NCBI GenBank assembly: GCA_018268895.1
Contig: JAFDVP010000014.1
Span: forward strand, 124,001 to 188,000
DNA from: Acidobacteriota bacterium
GTDB taxonomy: Bacteria > Acidobacteriota > Terriglobia > Terriglobales > Acidobacteriaceae
Direction of reading: 5' to 3'
Length of the DNA stretch: 64,000 nt
This document shows positions 9,047 to 19,061 of the stretch, piece after piece. The notes beneath the pieces are model-generated. The model was not told the origin of the DNA and did not search any database. It saw only the letters and a list, made by a program, of their open reading frames with translations. A program made the translations under genes and the position numbers. Every line of letters starts with the position of its first letter. Positions within the stretch are counted from its first letter, which is position 1.

Positions 9047-9844
9047 TCAATCAGCGAACATCTCGCGCTCCTCCGCTGCAGCCAGGAGACGCTCGCCGCT
9101 TCCACTACAACGCGACGGCAGGTAGCAGAGGGTGTCGATTTGCAGTCCATTGAAGCGATAGCCGTTCTCGAAAAGCTTGCGATAGAGCCTCTCCAACGTT
9201 GCTCGGGCCGTGTGGCAATGTTCAAAGTGGATGATAGTCGGCTTGACCCCGCAGGCCAGAAATTGTTCGACTACTTCGGAATCGTAGCCTTGCACGTCTG
9301 TCAGGAGCAGATCAATGTTCGTAATCTGGTGTTTGGAAAGTAGTGTCTTCACCGACAGCGCGGGCACATCCAGCGCCTGTACTTGCACCTGCACCCCGGA
9401 TGCTTTCGGATTTTTGAGACCGCGAATTAGTGCGTCTTTCTTGAGGCTTGCGAATACTGTCAGATTGGCAGTTGCATCCCGATGATCAGCTACGAACAAC
9501 TGGGCAGTGCCATCTTTGTCCGCGATGGCGGCGTTCTCAAAAGAGAGTTGCTTCTCCTGCTCATAGCTCGTTAGTAGTTGTTGAAAGACCTGCGGCTGCG
9601 GCTCGACTAGAACTCCATGCCAATGATATTTGGTCACAAATTGGCGGAGCGGGTCATCAGTCAACCCATCATTCGCCCCAATTTGGACGAAGAAAAAATC
9701 TGGCCGGTGGGCCGCGACTTTAGTGAGTACGAGGTCCAGAACGTCAATGGGCGCGCAGACGGGGTCAGTGCATTTTTCAATACGGTAACCAAAAGCGTTA
9801 GCGCATCGTTGGACAAGCACTTTCAGTGTTTCTCCGAAGGCCAT
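9047..9844 (-). CDS. FkbM family SAM-dependent methyltransferase
   Basis: 265 residues. The SAM site is FFFVQIGANDGLTDDPLRQFV at about residues 50-70; the family's second signature, IDLLLTDVQGYDSEVVEQFL, lies near 180, followed by PTIIHFEHCHT. FkbM enzymes methylate hydroxyls, often on sugars of surface glycans, using S-adenosylmethionine in the cytoplasm. The ATG at 9844 is preferred because GGAGAG stands four bases upstream; the frame is open to 9961 but that extension has no family features and would run back over the aminotransferase stop at 9924. Position between an aminotransferase and the flippase gene suggests O-methylation of a repeat-unit sugar. Confidence 0.87.
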   Translation of the reverse strand: MAFGETLKVLVQRCANAFGYRIEKCTDPVCAPIDVLDLVLTKVAAHRPDFFFVQIGANDGLTDDPLRQFVTKYHWHGVLVEPQPQVFQQLLTSYEQEKQLSFENAAIADKDGTAQLFVADHRDATANLTVFASLKKDALIRGLKNPKASGVQVQVQALDVPALSVKTLLSKHQITNIDLLLTDVQGYDSEVVEQFLACGVKPTIIHFEHCHTARATLERLYRKLFENGYRFNGLQIDTLCYLPSRCSGSGERLLAAAEEREMFAD

Positions 9845-9923
9845 GTTACTCTCCGCGGTAAATCCACCTTGGAACGTATATCTTTGCTTCGCTCTGAAAC
9901 GCAGCTGCCACACCAATCTATCT

Positions 9924-11192
9924 TCAGGATGCGAGTGCCTCAGACATCTGGATAGAGGCAATGCTCAACACCTTTTCAACCGCTTGAGCGGTGTCCAGCA
10001 TGTCCTGCTCATTGAGCGTCGGGTGGACGAGGAACATCAGGCTTGTCTCGCCTAGTTGACGTGCGACATCCAATCGTTGTGCGGGGCGCATACTTTCGGG
10101 AAAGGCCCTTTCAAGATAGACCTCGCTGCAACTTCCGCAAAAGCATGGAATCCCTTCGGCGACGACCGCCTGTAGAAAACGATCCCGGTTCCACCCAGCC
10201 TGCAACCATTCCGGGCGAAGGAACACATAGTATTTGTAATATGCGTGATGGATCTCACGGGGGGGAGCCGTGACTCGGAGGGCCGGTAGAGTACGGAACC
10301 GCTGGCTCAGAATATCGGCATTTGTGCGACGGCGTTCCAGTTGGCTGGGAAGCTTCGCCAGTAGGCTGCGTCCGATAGCTGCCTGCATTTCGGTAAGGCG
10401 CCAATTCGTTCCGAATGAGTCATGTAACCAACGAAACTCTGAGGAATGATGTTGCTCGTAAGCAGCGTCGTGGTCCTTGCCGTGATCCTTGAAACTCCAC
10501 GCTCGTCTCCACAGATCATCGTCATTGGTGGTCAACATACCGCCTTCCCCTCCGGTGGACATGATCTTGTCCTGGCAGAACGAGAAAGCAGCAGCATCGC
10601 CGAGACATCCAACCGGACGCCCCTTGTAAGTTGCACCGTGTGCCTGAGCGCAATCTTCGATGACCCTGAGCCCATGTTTGCGAGCTAAGTCGATGATTGG
10701 ATCCATGTCACAGGGCCAACCCGCCAAGTGGACCGCAATAATTGCTTTAGTCCTCGGGGACAACACCTCACTGATACTATCTGCCGTAATCGTTTGGCTA
10801 ATTGGATCTACGTCCGCGAACACCGGCCTTGCGCCTCGCATGATGGCGCAGCTGGCTGATGCAACGAAGGTGCGGCTGGGTACGATAACCTCGTCGCCTG
10901 TTCCAATCTCCAACGCATAAAGCGCCAGTTCGAGAGCCACCGTTCCATTTGCGACTGCAATCGCATGCTGACAACCCGCAAAAGAAGCAAACTCGTTCTC
11001 GAACTGTCTAACTTCCTCACCTGTCCAGTAGTTGAGTTTTCCAGACCGCAAGACGTTGCTGACTGCTTGGACTTCGTCCTCCGATAGTGATGGCCACGGC
11101 GCCAATGTGCGGGTCCGTACACATTGGCCACCATCGATAGCTAAATTGCACTGAGGTTGTTTCTCGTGCATATCGGCATCCGGGAGAATCAT
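9924..11192 (-). CDS. DegT/DnrJ/EryC1/StrS sugar aminotransferase
   Basis: About 422 residues from the ATG at 11192. Fold-type I PLP enzyme: the N-terminal LNYWTGEEVRQFENEFASFAG, the cofactor loop ANGTVALELAL, the Asp/Gln pair in VIEDCAQAHGA and the Schiff-base Lys209 in FSFCQDKIMSTGGEGGM. Members aminate 3- or 4-keto nucleotide sugars with glutamate. A 4,6-dehydratase of the PglF/WbpM type is encoded upstream, so a UDP-4-amino-4,6-dideoxy sugar is one likely product, but this is inference. The frame is open to 11327, overlapping the Wzc gene; the tyrosine/threonine-rich extension is not part of the family. Confidence 0.88.
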   Translation of the reverse strand: MILPDADMHEKQPQCNLAIDGGQCVRTRTLAPWPSLSEDEVQAVSNVLRSGKLNYWTGEEVRQFENEFASFAGCQHAIAVANGTVALELALYALEIGTGDEVIVPSRTFVASASCAIMRGARPVFADVDPISQTITADSISEVLSPRTKAIIAVHLAGWPCDMDPIIDLARKHGLRVIEDCAQAHGATYKGRPVGCLGDAAAFSFCQDKIMSTGGEGGMLTTNDDDLWRRAWSFKDHGKDHDAAYEQHHSSEFRWLHDSFGTNWRLTEMQAAIGRSLLAKLPSQLERRRTNADILSQRFRTLPALRVTAPPREIHHAYYKYYVFLRPEWLQAGWNRDRFLQAVVAEGIPCFCGSCSEVYLERAFPESMRPAQRLDVARQLGETSLMFLVHPTLNEQDMLDTAQAVEKVLSIASIQMSEALAS

Positions 11193-11256
11193 TGTCAAAG
11201 GTCTTTCCGGCAGACGAGCGGGCTTCCGCTCTCCAGTAACCACTAAGACCTGGTAG

Positions 11257-13548
11257 TCAGCCTGCAAGACCGTAGCTGCGGTAGTAGTCGTAGTCCATAG
11301 CGGGGCATTCAGCGGCGTTGAGAACAAACTCGACTACTGGAGCTGAGCGCACCCTTCTCAACAGGTCGATGGTGCGCTTCAGGTTTTCGCGCGTGGTCAA
11401 GCCACACCGTCCAACCACGATGATCCCATCTGCAAGGGTGGAAAGCGCCCGGCCATCGGAGAATAGGAGCATCGGGGGCGAATCGATAACAATATATTCA
11501 AATCGCTGTCTCAGCTTCCCCACCAGGTTCGACATTGCGCCGGATGAGATCAGTTCACCGGGTTCGCCTGGCGCGGAACCTACTGCCAGTACTGACAGGT
11601 TTGGTAGTCGCACTGCCGAAACGAGTACCTGGTCAACTTCCATGGTTGCTGACAAGACCTCCCTGATGCCGTGATCTGCAGCGATTCCAAGCGCCTGCGC
11701 TACGCCTTCTTTGCGCAGGTCAGCATCCACAATGCAAGTTTTCCCATGCCTTGCGAGCGTGAGGGCAAGGTTGATGGAAAGGGTTGTTTTTCCTTCGCCA
11801 GCGAGCGGTGAAGCGATCAGCAATACCTGCGGGTTGTGGGCATTCTGACGAGATAGACGCACAGAGACGCTGATGCTTCGAAGCGCTTCTCCCTCAGGGG
11901 AGTTTGGCCGATCGATCTGAAATAAATTGGGCTTTTGCTCCGTATGATGCGGCTGCACCAGCCGCCACGGATGACCCTGTCCAGCCGGGACCCCACTACC
12001 GATCACTGGGACTACGGAGACTGATTCCGTTCCAAGGCATTTCTTGAAGTCCCCTGGCGTACGGATACGTGTATCCATACGTTCTCGTACGAATGCGAGA
12101 ATCACCCCGCCCAAGATACCTGCAAGCAGACCAACCCCCATGTCCTGACTGCGATGTGGGCGCGTAGGTTTATCCAGTACGCGCGCCCGATCCACCACAC
12201 GGACGTTGCTCGATTTCGTTTCCGCCGCGATGGCCGCCTCCTTGATCTTCTGGTAAAGCGCCTCGTAGAGTTGCGTGTTCGCATCGGATTCCTTCTTGAG
12301 AGCGTTGTATTGTGCCAGCATGGTCATCTGCTTACTGGCACCCTGCATTTGCGATTGCATCAGATGCTCACGGGTTTGTGCCGCCGTATAGCTCGTCTGC
12401 ATGTCTCGGAGGATCTCAGCGCGCTGCGCGTTCAACTGCAGTTGAAGTTCGTCCACCTCGTTCTGAAGCTTCTTGGAATTAGGATGATTGGAGCCATAGA
12501 TCGCGCGTGTTTCCGAAAGCTCCGCCTTGACTTCCACTAGTCTTTTTGTGAGGTCCTGTACGACAGGGTTGTTATTGATCTGGGGCAATGAACCGCCTGG
12601 AATACCATCAAGCTCATCCATGAAGGACTGCAACTGAATACGATCGGCCTGAGCCTGCATCAATTGCCGACTCAGTTCCACGATCTGTTCAGTGAACCGA
12701 TTCTGGTTGTCCCCAATCGTACTAATGCCGTTGTCCTTCTCGAAGTTGCTCAGTGCGAGATTTGACTCACTCATGCGCTGGCGAATGTCATCCAACTGAC
12801 TCTGCAGCCACTTCGACGACTGCGAGATGGCGTCGTTTCGCAGCTTGTAGTCTCGCTCGATAAACATATTTACCAGCGTGTTCGTAACCGCTGCCGCCAC
12901 TATTGGATTGTGCGCTGATACGCTAACCGTGATTAGCCGGCTTGCTACGTCACGCGTGATCTTTCTCGACTGCTTGAACACTGACAGAGCCCTGTTTTCC
13001 GCGGGCGTCAAGGGCACGGCAACCTCAGTAGCCGGTTTGGATCCGCCGCTAATTGCATTGGTATCCGCCCCGAAATAGGGGCTCTGATCAAGACGAAGTT
13101 TCCGGATCACTTCCAGTGTCAACTCATCATTTTGCAGGTTCTGAGCCTGCGTTTCGATATAGTCGGTCGAAGCCCCGCTATTATTATTGCCTTGCAGCGA
13201 AAACACCTCAGCTCCCGGAGGGTCAACTTCCACCCGCGCTTGAGGCTCATACACCGGCTTCATCAACAGTGTTATCGCTGCCACGCTTATCGCGACAGAA
13301 ACGGCGAAGGCCGCCGACAGGGGCCAGTGCTTTTTGAGAATCTCGACAGCGCGGAACCAGTCTGCGCCTTCTGAGGTATTAGGATGGCTTCGCAGAGAGT
13401 AATCAGACCCGTTGAACTCCTTCGAGTACTGAGAGCTCGAGCTCTGCTCCGTCGCCGAACCAAAATGCCGGCGCATTGCTTCAGCTCGTCGCGAGACTGT
13501 CGCGTCCCATCGTTCAGGTGGCGTCCATAGTTCAGAATTCCTGCTCAT
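11257..13548 (-). CDS. Wzc-type polysaccharide co-polymerase / BY-kinase
   Basis: 763 residues. After an N-terminal cytoplasmic stretch comes a Wzz domain with a first membrane helix (FAVSVAISVAAITLLM), a long periplasmic coiled-coil region, a second helix (GVGLLAGILGGVILAFV) and a C-terminal kinase. The kinase has Walker A (SPLAGEGKTT, about 580-589), A' (CIVDADLR), Walker B (YIVIDSPP) and a tyrosine-rich tail, DYDYYRSYG. This is the bacterial tyrosine autokinase that controls chain length and gates export with the Wza-like protein. The ATG at 13548 has GGAGAG upstream; a TTG at 13611 overlapping the previous stop is the alternative. All kinase motifs look intact. Confidence 0.93.
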   Translation of the reverse strand: MSRNSELWTPPERWDATVSRRAEAMRRHFGSATEQSSSSQYSKEFNGSDYSLRSHPNTSEGADWFRAVEILKKHWPLSAAFAVSVAISVAAITLLMKPVYEPQARVEVDPPGAEVFSLQGNNNSGASTDYIETQAQNLQNDELTLEVIRKLRLDQSPYFGADTNAISGGSKPATEVAVPLTPAENRALSVFKQSRKITRDVASRLITVSVSAHNPIVAAAVTNTLVNMFIERDYKLRNDAISQSSKWLQSQLDDIRQRMSESNLALSNFEKDNGISTIGDNQNRFTEQIVELSRQLMQAQADRIQLQSFMDELDGIPGGSLPQINNNPVVQDLTKRLVEVKAELSETRAIYGSNHPNSKKLQNEVDELQLQLNAQRAEILRDMQTSYTAAQTREHLMQSQMQGASKQMTMLAQYNALKKESDANTQLYEALYQKIKEAAIAAETKSSNVRVVDRARVLDKPTRPHRSQDMGVGLLAGILGGVILAFVRERMDTRIRTPGDFKKCLGTESVSVVPVIGSGVPAGQGHPWRLVQPHHTEQKPNLFQIDRPNSPEGEALRSISVSVRLSRQNAHNPQVLLIASPLAGEGKTTLSINLALTLARHGKTCIVDADLRKEGVAQALGIAADHGIREVLSATMEVDQVLVSAVRLPNLSVLAVGSAPGEPGELISSGAMSNLVGKLRQRFEYIVIDSPPMLLFSDGRALSTLADGIIVVGRCGLTTRENLKRTIDLLRRVRSAPVVEFVLNAAECPAMDYDYYRSYGLAG

Positions 13549-13607
13549 TGTCTCTCCGTTCTGCCGCACTCGCGACTGGAAACGGTTGTTTTCACTTTGT
13601 TCCCCGA

Positions 13608-15593
13608 TCAACGCTGCTGTTCATAACCTTGCTGCGCCGGTGCGGGAACTTGCGCAGGTACAAGCTGATTAGGCAAGTGGCTCGCCGAGTACCAAAGCTG
13701 CCCCCGAGCGCGCCGATACACCAGCGCCATGTCGTGACGATCTACTTCACACAAGGCACGAATCTCCTCTCCCGGCTTATATTCAGGCACAATACGCTGG
13801 AAGGTCTGTATCAACCCGTGCACGCTCTTCGCTTCTACGAGCGCCGAAAGTTCATCAAGCCATAGCTGAACCTGATCAAAGCTGACGGGGCCGCCATCGA
13901 GTACCCGGATCTTGGGATGAGACGTCGGTTTGAGGCCTTCTCCATCCAACATGAGTTCTTCAGACAACTTCTCGCCAGGACGTAGGCCCGTAAATATGAC
14001 GGGAATATCCTGGTCTGGCTCCAGACCGGAAAGGCGAATCAAATTTCGAGCCATGTCCGCAATGCGGATCTGCTTACCCATTTCCAGTACGAAAATATCG
14101 CTCGCGTCCCCCATGGTCGAAGCCTGTAATACAAGTTGGATCGCTTCTGGGATCGTCATGAAATACCGCCGCGCCTCAGGATGAGTCACAGTGACAGGCC
14201 CGCCGGCTGCGATCTGCTGTTGAAAAATTGGTACTACGCTGCCGTTGCTACCGAGGACGTTTCCGAAACGCACCGCAACGTAGCGTGTGTGCTCGTGCTG
14301 CAAACCCAGGATGATCAACTCGGCGATCCGCTTCGTTACGCCCATGACATTCGTCGGATTCACAGCTTTATCCGAGGAAATCATGACAAAGGTCTTGCAG
14401 CCGAACTGCCGTGCGACAAGCGCTACATTGTAAGTGCCGAAAATATTGTTGGCCACTGCTTGGAAACAGCTCTGTTCCATCAAGGGCACATGCTTATATG
14501 CTGCTGCATGGAACACAATATCGGGCCGATGCAAGGCAAATATCTCGCGCATGGCGCCTGCATCCTGGATATCGGCGATCACAGGTACAAAGTGTTGTTG
14601 CGGCCGGTTGGTGCTGAGATCCAAACTAAGTTGGAAAAGAAAATTCTCCGAACGATCAACGAGTATCACCTCGCGTGGCGCAAAATCACAAACCTGCCGG
14701 CTTAGCTCCGAGCCGATCGACCCGCCGGCACCCGTAATCAGCAACACCTTGCCTTCGAGCTGATCTCGTATCGTTGCCAAATCGGTTTGGACTGGCTGTC
14801 GGCCGAGAAGATCTTCCAGTCGCGCATTGCGCAGATTGGCAATGGATGCGCGCCCCCCGTTGATATGGCGACTGAGCGGAGGAAGAATCTTGAAATCGAC
14901 CTTACATTGACGACACTTCGCGATAATTTGTTCTATTTGACTTCCACTGGCGGAAGGAATGGCGATGAGCACACACCGGATATTCATCCGGCGGTGAATC
15001 TTCGGGATGTCGTCGCTTGAGCCCAACACCCTCGAGCCTTGAATGCGAATACCGCGCTTAGTGGGATCGTCGTCAACGAACCCAACCGGCTTTAAATTTA
15101 GTTGCGAGTTACGCTTTAGCTCACGTGCAATAGTGCTTCCCGCCCGCCCGGCCCCAACGATCAGGGTGTTGAGCTCAGCCGCTCCGCGCTGCGCGCTCTC
15201 CGTGTACGCTCGAACAGCAAAGCGCGTCCCCCCAACAAATAACACGATAAGCACAAGATCAATTGCAAGTATCGACCGAGGATACCCATCCACTTTGAGA
15301 ATCTGCTCGATCAGCAAATATAAGACAGCCGTACCAATCAACGATGCTTCGCAAATGTCCAACGCATCGCTCATGCCTGCATAACGCCACCATCCGCTGA
15401 GAAGACCAAAGGCATAGAAGACGAGGATCTCAATTGCAACAACCAACGGCAACGTTCGTAAGAACAGCAATTGATAAGTATCACTGAGATGAAAATCTAA
15501 CCGAAGCAGAAAGCTCGCATAGTAGCTCATCGCTAACAGGCATATCTGCGAAGATAGGATGAGCATCCGTCTATAGTTCAACAGGCGATTCAC
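13608..15593 (-). CDS. PglF/WbpM/CapD-like UDP-sugar 4,6-dehydratase
   Basis: 661 residues. Four N-terminal membrane helices (1-130) are followed by a non-catalytic Rossmann domain with NTLIVGAGRAGSTIAREL and then the catalytic SDR domain from about residue 285 (LLITGAGGSIGSELSRQV). The active site reads MISSDKAVNPTNVMGVTKR, where Met replaces the usual catalytic Tyr (M-x3-K), as in WbpM and PglF. The known reaction is UDP-GlcNAc to UDP-4-keto-6-deoxy-GlcNAc at the inner membrane. The GTG start follows a strong GGAGG. Gap to the WbpB-D-like gene is 143 bp, so a separate promoter is possible. The product probably feeds the aminotransferase at 9924-11192. Confidence 0.92.
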   Translation of the reverse strand: MNRLLNYRRMLILSSQICLLAMSYYASFLLRLDFHLSDTYQLLFLRTLPLVVAIEILVFYAFGLLSGWWRYAGMSDALDICEASLIGTAVLYLLIEQILKVDGYPRSILAIDLVLIVLFVGGTRFAVRAYTESAQRGAAELNTLIVGAGRAGSTIARELKRNSQLNLKPVGFVDDDPTKRGIRIQGSRVLGSSDDIPKIHRRMNIRCVLIAIPSASGSQIEQIIAKCRQCKVDFKILPPLSRHINGGRASIANLRNARLEDLLGRQPVQTDLATIRDQLEGKVLLITGAGGSIGSELSRQVCDFAPREVILVDRSENFLFQLSLDLSTNRPQQHFVPVIADIQDAGAMREIFALHRPDIVFHAAAYKHVPLMEQSCFQAVANNIFGTYNVALVARQFGCKTFVMISSDKAVNPTNVMGVTKRIAELIILGLQHEHTRYVAVRFGNVLGSNGSVVPIFQQQIAAGGPVTVTHPEARRYFMTIPEAIQLVLQASTMGDASDIFVLEMGKQIRIADMARNLIRLSGLEPDQDIPVIFTGLRPGEKLSEELMLDGEGLKPTSHPKIRVLDGGPVSFDQVQLWLDELSALVEAKSVHGLIQTFQRIVPEYKPGEEIRALCEVDRHDMALVYRRARGQLWYSASHLPNQLVPAQVPAPAQQGYEQQR

Positions 15594-15736
15594 GGTATCC
15601 CTCCTATGCTTTTGTAAAGTGATCCAGAACGCACGCCTGGAACGCTATCTACCGGAGTTACTAGCGCTAATTCGATGGTGTCGATATTTTATGTACGGCG
15701 GCCAACACATCCCTGCCGCCACAACCTAGCAATGTT

Positions 15737-17314
15737 CTATGCTGCAATGGTTGAAGTATGTACGCGTTCGTGGACATAGCCGTTCTCAAAGAGATAACTG
15801 CGGCCACAACTTCCGCATGCCGTGTTGCTTGCTTCACGCAGGTGTTCTCCGCACACGCACATCCAACCAGCTTGCACCGCGGGAACCCCCATCACAAGCG
15901 CGTAGTCTGGAACATCGCTGGTAACTACGGCGCCGGCGGCCACAAAGCAATACTGGCCTAATACCACGCCACAAACTATCGTTGCATTCGCCCCAATGGA
16001 TGCGCCTCGTCGCACCAGGGTTCGCTTGTATTCGTGCTTTCGTTCGACGTGACTGCGAGGGTTGATCACGTTCGTGAAGACCATGGATGGACCGCAAAAT
16101 ACATCGTCTTCAAGCTCTACTCCGGTAAAAACCGAGACATTATTCTGAATCTTTACGCGGTCGCCGATCATGACCCCAGGACTGATAACCACGTTCTGAC
16201 CGAGATTGCAGTAGCATCCAATCCGCGAGCCGGACATTACATGGCTGAAATGCCATATCTTGGTGCCAAGCCCAATTTCGCTGCCGGGGTCGATGACTGC
16301 CGTTGGATCGGCGAAATACTTCGTCGCCGTTTCGTGAATCTCAACGGATATCGCCTGTCCGTGCAACGACCGCTCGCAAGCATCCAGCACCTCCAGCACT
16401 TGCACACCATTTCTGCCATCGGTACGCGGAGTTCTGCGGGTGACGATGCTTTCAATGAAGTGCTCACATTCTTTTCTGAGAGGCTCCTCCGAGGGAAGAG
16501 ACACTATCTCGCCTTCTCCTTTAAGTGCTATGGGCATCCGGTCGCGCCAATCTATGCTGTGCGAGTAGATGACAAGCTTGTTCTCTCTTTCCACATCGTC
16601 GAATACAGCCATTTTCTGGGTGCCGACGATAACCAATCGCTGTTCCTTGAAAGGATGGAGCCAACTTACGAAGATATGTGCCTTAGCGCCACTGTGAAAT
16701 TCGCAGGCCGTCAGGGTTGTGTCGTAAATTTGAGAATTTATGTAAGATCCGCCGGAGGCATTTACACTGGTTGGCATCTCGTTCAGAAGGTAGAGTATGG
16801 CCGAGATATCGTGCGGAGCAAAACTCCACAGGATGTTCTCCTCTGACCGCAGCTTTCCCCAGTTGAGACGTGACGAGTAAATGTACTGAATGCGCCCGAG
16901 CGCGCCCGAGCTGATTAGCTCCTTGAGCTTCAAAATTGCCGGGTGATATTGCAAGATGTGGCCGACCATAAGCATGCGTTGTCCCGCTTCCGCGATCTCG
17001 ACGAGCTCCTGTCCCTCGCCAACCCGCATTGACAGCGGTTTCTCTACATACACATCCTTCCCTGCGAGCAGGCATTCCTTAGCCAGCCGATAGTGCTGTA
17101 CAGCGGGCGCCGCGATCGCCACTCCCTGGATCTCCGAATCATTCAGGAGTACTTTCAGTGAGGAGCAAGTATCCGCGCCAAACTGATCATGCGCCTCTTG
17201 GAGGGCTTCGTTGCGCGAGTCGCAAACGCATTTCAGCACACCAAGTGCATGAAAATTTCTCACCAGGTTTCTTCCCCAGTATCCATTTCCAATTACCGCA
17301 ATCTTCGGGAGCAT
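15737..17314 (-). CDS. Fused Gfo/Idh/MocA sugar oxidoreductase and LbH acetyltransferase (WbpB-WbpD-like)
   Basis: 525 residues. The first 325 or so form an NAD-binding oxidoreductase (IAVIGNGYWGRNLVRNF, then the EKP motif in DVYVEKPLSMR and HILQYHPAI). Residues 335-490 form a left-handed beta-helix acetyltransferase with hexapeptide repeats (IDPGSEIGLGTKIWHF, VISPGVMIGDRVKIQNN, AAGAVVTSDVPDYALVMGVPA). The tail has a CxC...CxxC zinc-ribbon-like pair. In Pseudomonas, WbpB oxidises C3 of UDP-GlcNAcA and WbpD acetylates the new 3-amine; here both are one polypeptide. The ATG at 17314 follows AAGGAGAAGAG, 11 bp after the aminotransferase stop, so the genes are tightly coupled. Confidence 0.9.
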   Translation of the reverse strand: MLPKIAVIGNGYWGRNLVRNFHALGVLKCVCDSRNEALQEAHDQFGADTCSSLKVLLNDSEIQGVAIAAPAVQHYRLAKECLLAGKDVYVEKPLSMRVGEGQELVEIAEAGQRMLMVGHILQYHPAILKLKELISSGALGRIQYIYSSRLNWGKLRSEENILWSFAPHDISAILYLLNEMPTSVNASGGSYINSQIYDTTLTACEFHSGAKAHIFVSWLHPFKEQRLVIVGTQKMAVFDDVERENKLVIYSHSIDWRDRMPIALKGEGEIVSLPSEEPLRKECEHFIESIVTRRTPRTDGRNGVQVLEVLDACERSLHGQAISVEIHETATKYFADPTAVIDPGSEIGLGTKIWHFSHVMSGSRIGCYCNLGQNVVISPGVMIGDRVKIQNNVSVFTGVELEDDVFCGPSMVFTNVINPRSHVERKHEYKRTLVRRGASIGANATIVCGVVLGQYCFVAAGAVVTSDVPDYALVMGVPAVQAGWMCVCGEHLREASNTACGSCGRSYLFENGYVHERVHTSTIAA

Positions 17315-17325
17315 CTCTTCTCCTT

Positions 17326-18513
17326 TTAATTCCAATGCTGGTAGAAACGCGCTATTGTCGCAACGATCCGGCGCTGCTGGTCGAGCGTCAATTCGGGGTA
17401 AATCGGGAGTGAAAGCACTTCGTGACACGCCAACTCGGCATTCGGAAAATCGCCGATGCGGTAGCCCAGGTATGCAAACGCCGGCTCGACATGAAGCGGG
17501 CTAGGATAATAGACCTCGGTCGCAATTCCCCAGATGCGAAGATATTCCTGCAATTCATCTCGGTGCGGAGCGCGAATCGAAAATTGGTTGTACACATGAA
17601 AACTGGTTTCCGGCGCAAACGGTAGCGCCACTCGTTCCGACAGATGATATTCCGCGAATAGTTCGTGGTACGTCTCAGCGTTTCGTCGGCGGCTCGCTGT
17701 CCAACTGTTCAGATAGTGGAGTTTTACTCTCAGGATTGCCGCCTGCATGGCGTCGATTCGGCTGTTGATCCCCAACAACTCATATCGGTATTTGTCAGGG
17801 GCCCCGTGGACCCGTAGTATGCGCAGACGCTGTGCAAGGTGAGGATCATTCGTGGTGATCATGCCACCGTCGCCCGCCCCGCCCAGATTTTTAGAAGGGA
17901 AAAAACTAAAGCAGCCGCAAGTCCCTAGACTTCCGATGTCTTTCTCCTTCCAGCGTGAGCCGATTGCCTGTGCTGCATCTTCAATCACGACAAGATGGTA
18001 TCTGCGAGCGATCTCCAGAACGCCATCCATCATGGCTGGCAAACCAAACAGATGTACCGGCATAATAGCGCGGCTGCGCCGTGTAATCGCTGCCTCGAGT
18101 TGCCGCTCATCAAGGTTGAATGTGTCCGGATGGATGTCCACAAACACTGGACGAGCCTTCAACCGCGCAATGGAACCCGCTGTCGCGCCAAAGGTAAATG
18201 GTGAGGTAATAATCTCATCATCCGGTTCAATGCCAATCGCCATTTGGGCCAGCAGAAGCGCATCGGATCCAGACGCGCACCCGATCGCAAACTCTACCCC
18301 TGCATACTCGGCTACTTCGTGTTCCAAAGCATCGACTTCAGGGCCAAGAATAAAATGTTGAGATTCAAGAACCCGAGTAACTGCCTCTAGAAGCTCATCG
18401 CGGATCTTTCCGAACTGTGCCTTGAGATCCAGAAATGGAATGCTTGCGGCCGAATGTTCAGCAAGGGCTGGCGGCACTGGCGGCGCCGGTCGAACTAACG
18501 CACTATGGGGCAC
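17326..18513 (-). CDS. DegT/DnrJ/EryC1/StrS aminotransferase, WbpE-like
   Basis: About 395 residues from the GTG at 18513, which has AAGGAG six bases upstream (an in-frame TTG at 18540 is weaker). The core opens IPFLDLKAQFGKIRDELLEAV as WbpE-type 3-aminotransferases do. PLP contacts include ASGSDALLLA, VIEDAAQAIGS and the Schiff-base Lys in FSFFPSKNLGGAGDGGM. Together with the fused WbpB-D protein 11 bp downstream and a WbpA-like dehydrogenase at 21751, it should transaminate a 3-keto-UDP-GlcNAc-uronate. It is the first gene of the minus-strand operon, so the operon promoter lies in the 0.9-kb gap upstream. Confidence 0.9.
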   Translation of the reverse strand: MPHSALVRPAPPVPPALAEHSAASIPFLDLKAQFGKIRDELLEAVTRVLESQHFILGPEVDALEHEVAEYAGVEFAIGCASGSDALLLAQMAIGIEPDDEIITSPFTFGATAGSIARLKARPVFVDIHPDTFNLDERQLEAAITRRSRAIMPVHLFGLPAMMDGVLEIARRYHLVVIEDAAQAIGSRWKEKDIGSLGTCGCFSFFPSKNLGGAGDGGMITTNDPHLAQRLRILRVHGAPDKYRYELLGINSRIDAMQAAILRVKLHYLNSWTASRRRNAETYHELFAEYHLSERVALPFAPETSFHVYNQFSIRAPHRDELQEYLRIWGIATEVYYPSPLHVEPAFAYLGYRIGDFPNAELACHEVLSLPIYPELTLDQQRRIVATIARFYQHWN

Positions 18514-18574
18514 ACAGATTTCTCCTTCAAATAGCAGCAAGCTGCCTGTAAAGTGAATGCGCGTTCTCGCAGAA

Positions 18575-18593
18575 GATCGCTTGGACAGCGATC
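18575..18593 (-). promoter_or_regulatory. Inverted repeat in the leader of the polysaccharide operon
   Basis: A perfect 7-bp inverted repeat, GATCGCT-N5-AGCGATC, 62 bases upstream of the first start codon of the operon. If transcribed it forms a small hairpin; as DNA it could be an operator. No family of sites was recognised. Confidence 0.35.
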
Positions 18594-19061
18594 GTTAGGA
18601 TATGCTTCGCGGATCACTCCAGCAGTGGTGTGAATGGAAACGGAATGAGTGGCCGGGGATCGCTAGCTACGAGATTAGCCGATGACCTACCAGACTACCG
18701 GGCGAGCATAGGATCATGACAATTTGTCGCGAGACAAGGCTTCGCCAGCCTTAGCGCATGTGGAATACTCTAATAAAGTCAACAGGATCAATCGCTTACT
18801 GGGCTATGCTAGTCACATGCAGACCTTGACTAATATGGCCTCAGATTCCACAAAAGAAGGTTTGAAGGAGCCTATTTCCAGAGCGAACAATTCAGGGTCG
18901 CGTGCTCGCCGGAGCCGCAGTATCTCTCGAACCTGGCAAGGCAGAGCGCTAAGTTCAACAAAATGATTCATAACGTCCCTTTACATAACGTTCGGAACAA
19001 AAGTCAAATTAGCCAGTCCGTTAAAAGAAGTCGGTACGACAGCACACATAGATGACAATTT

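Noticed and set aside
16034..16846. 270-codon plus-strand frame
   Set aside because: Antisense to the fused WbpB-D gene; no domain and low-complexity content.
18724..18966. 80-codon frame in the intergenic region
   Set aside because: Ser/Arg-rich, no Shine-Dalgarno, no family features.
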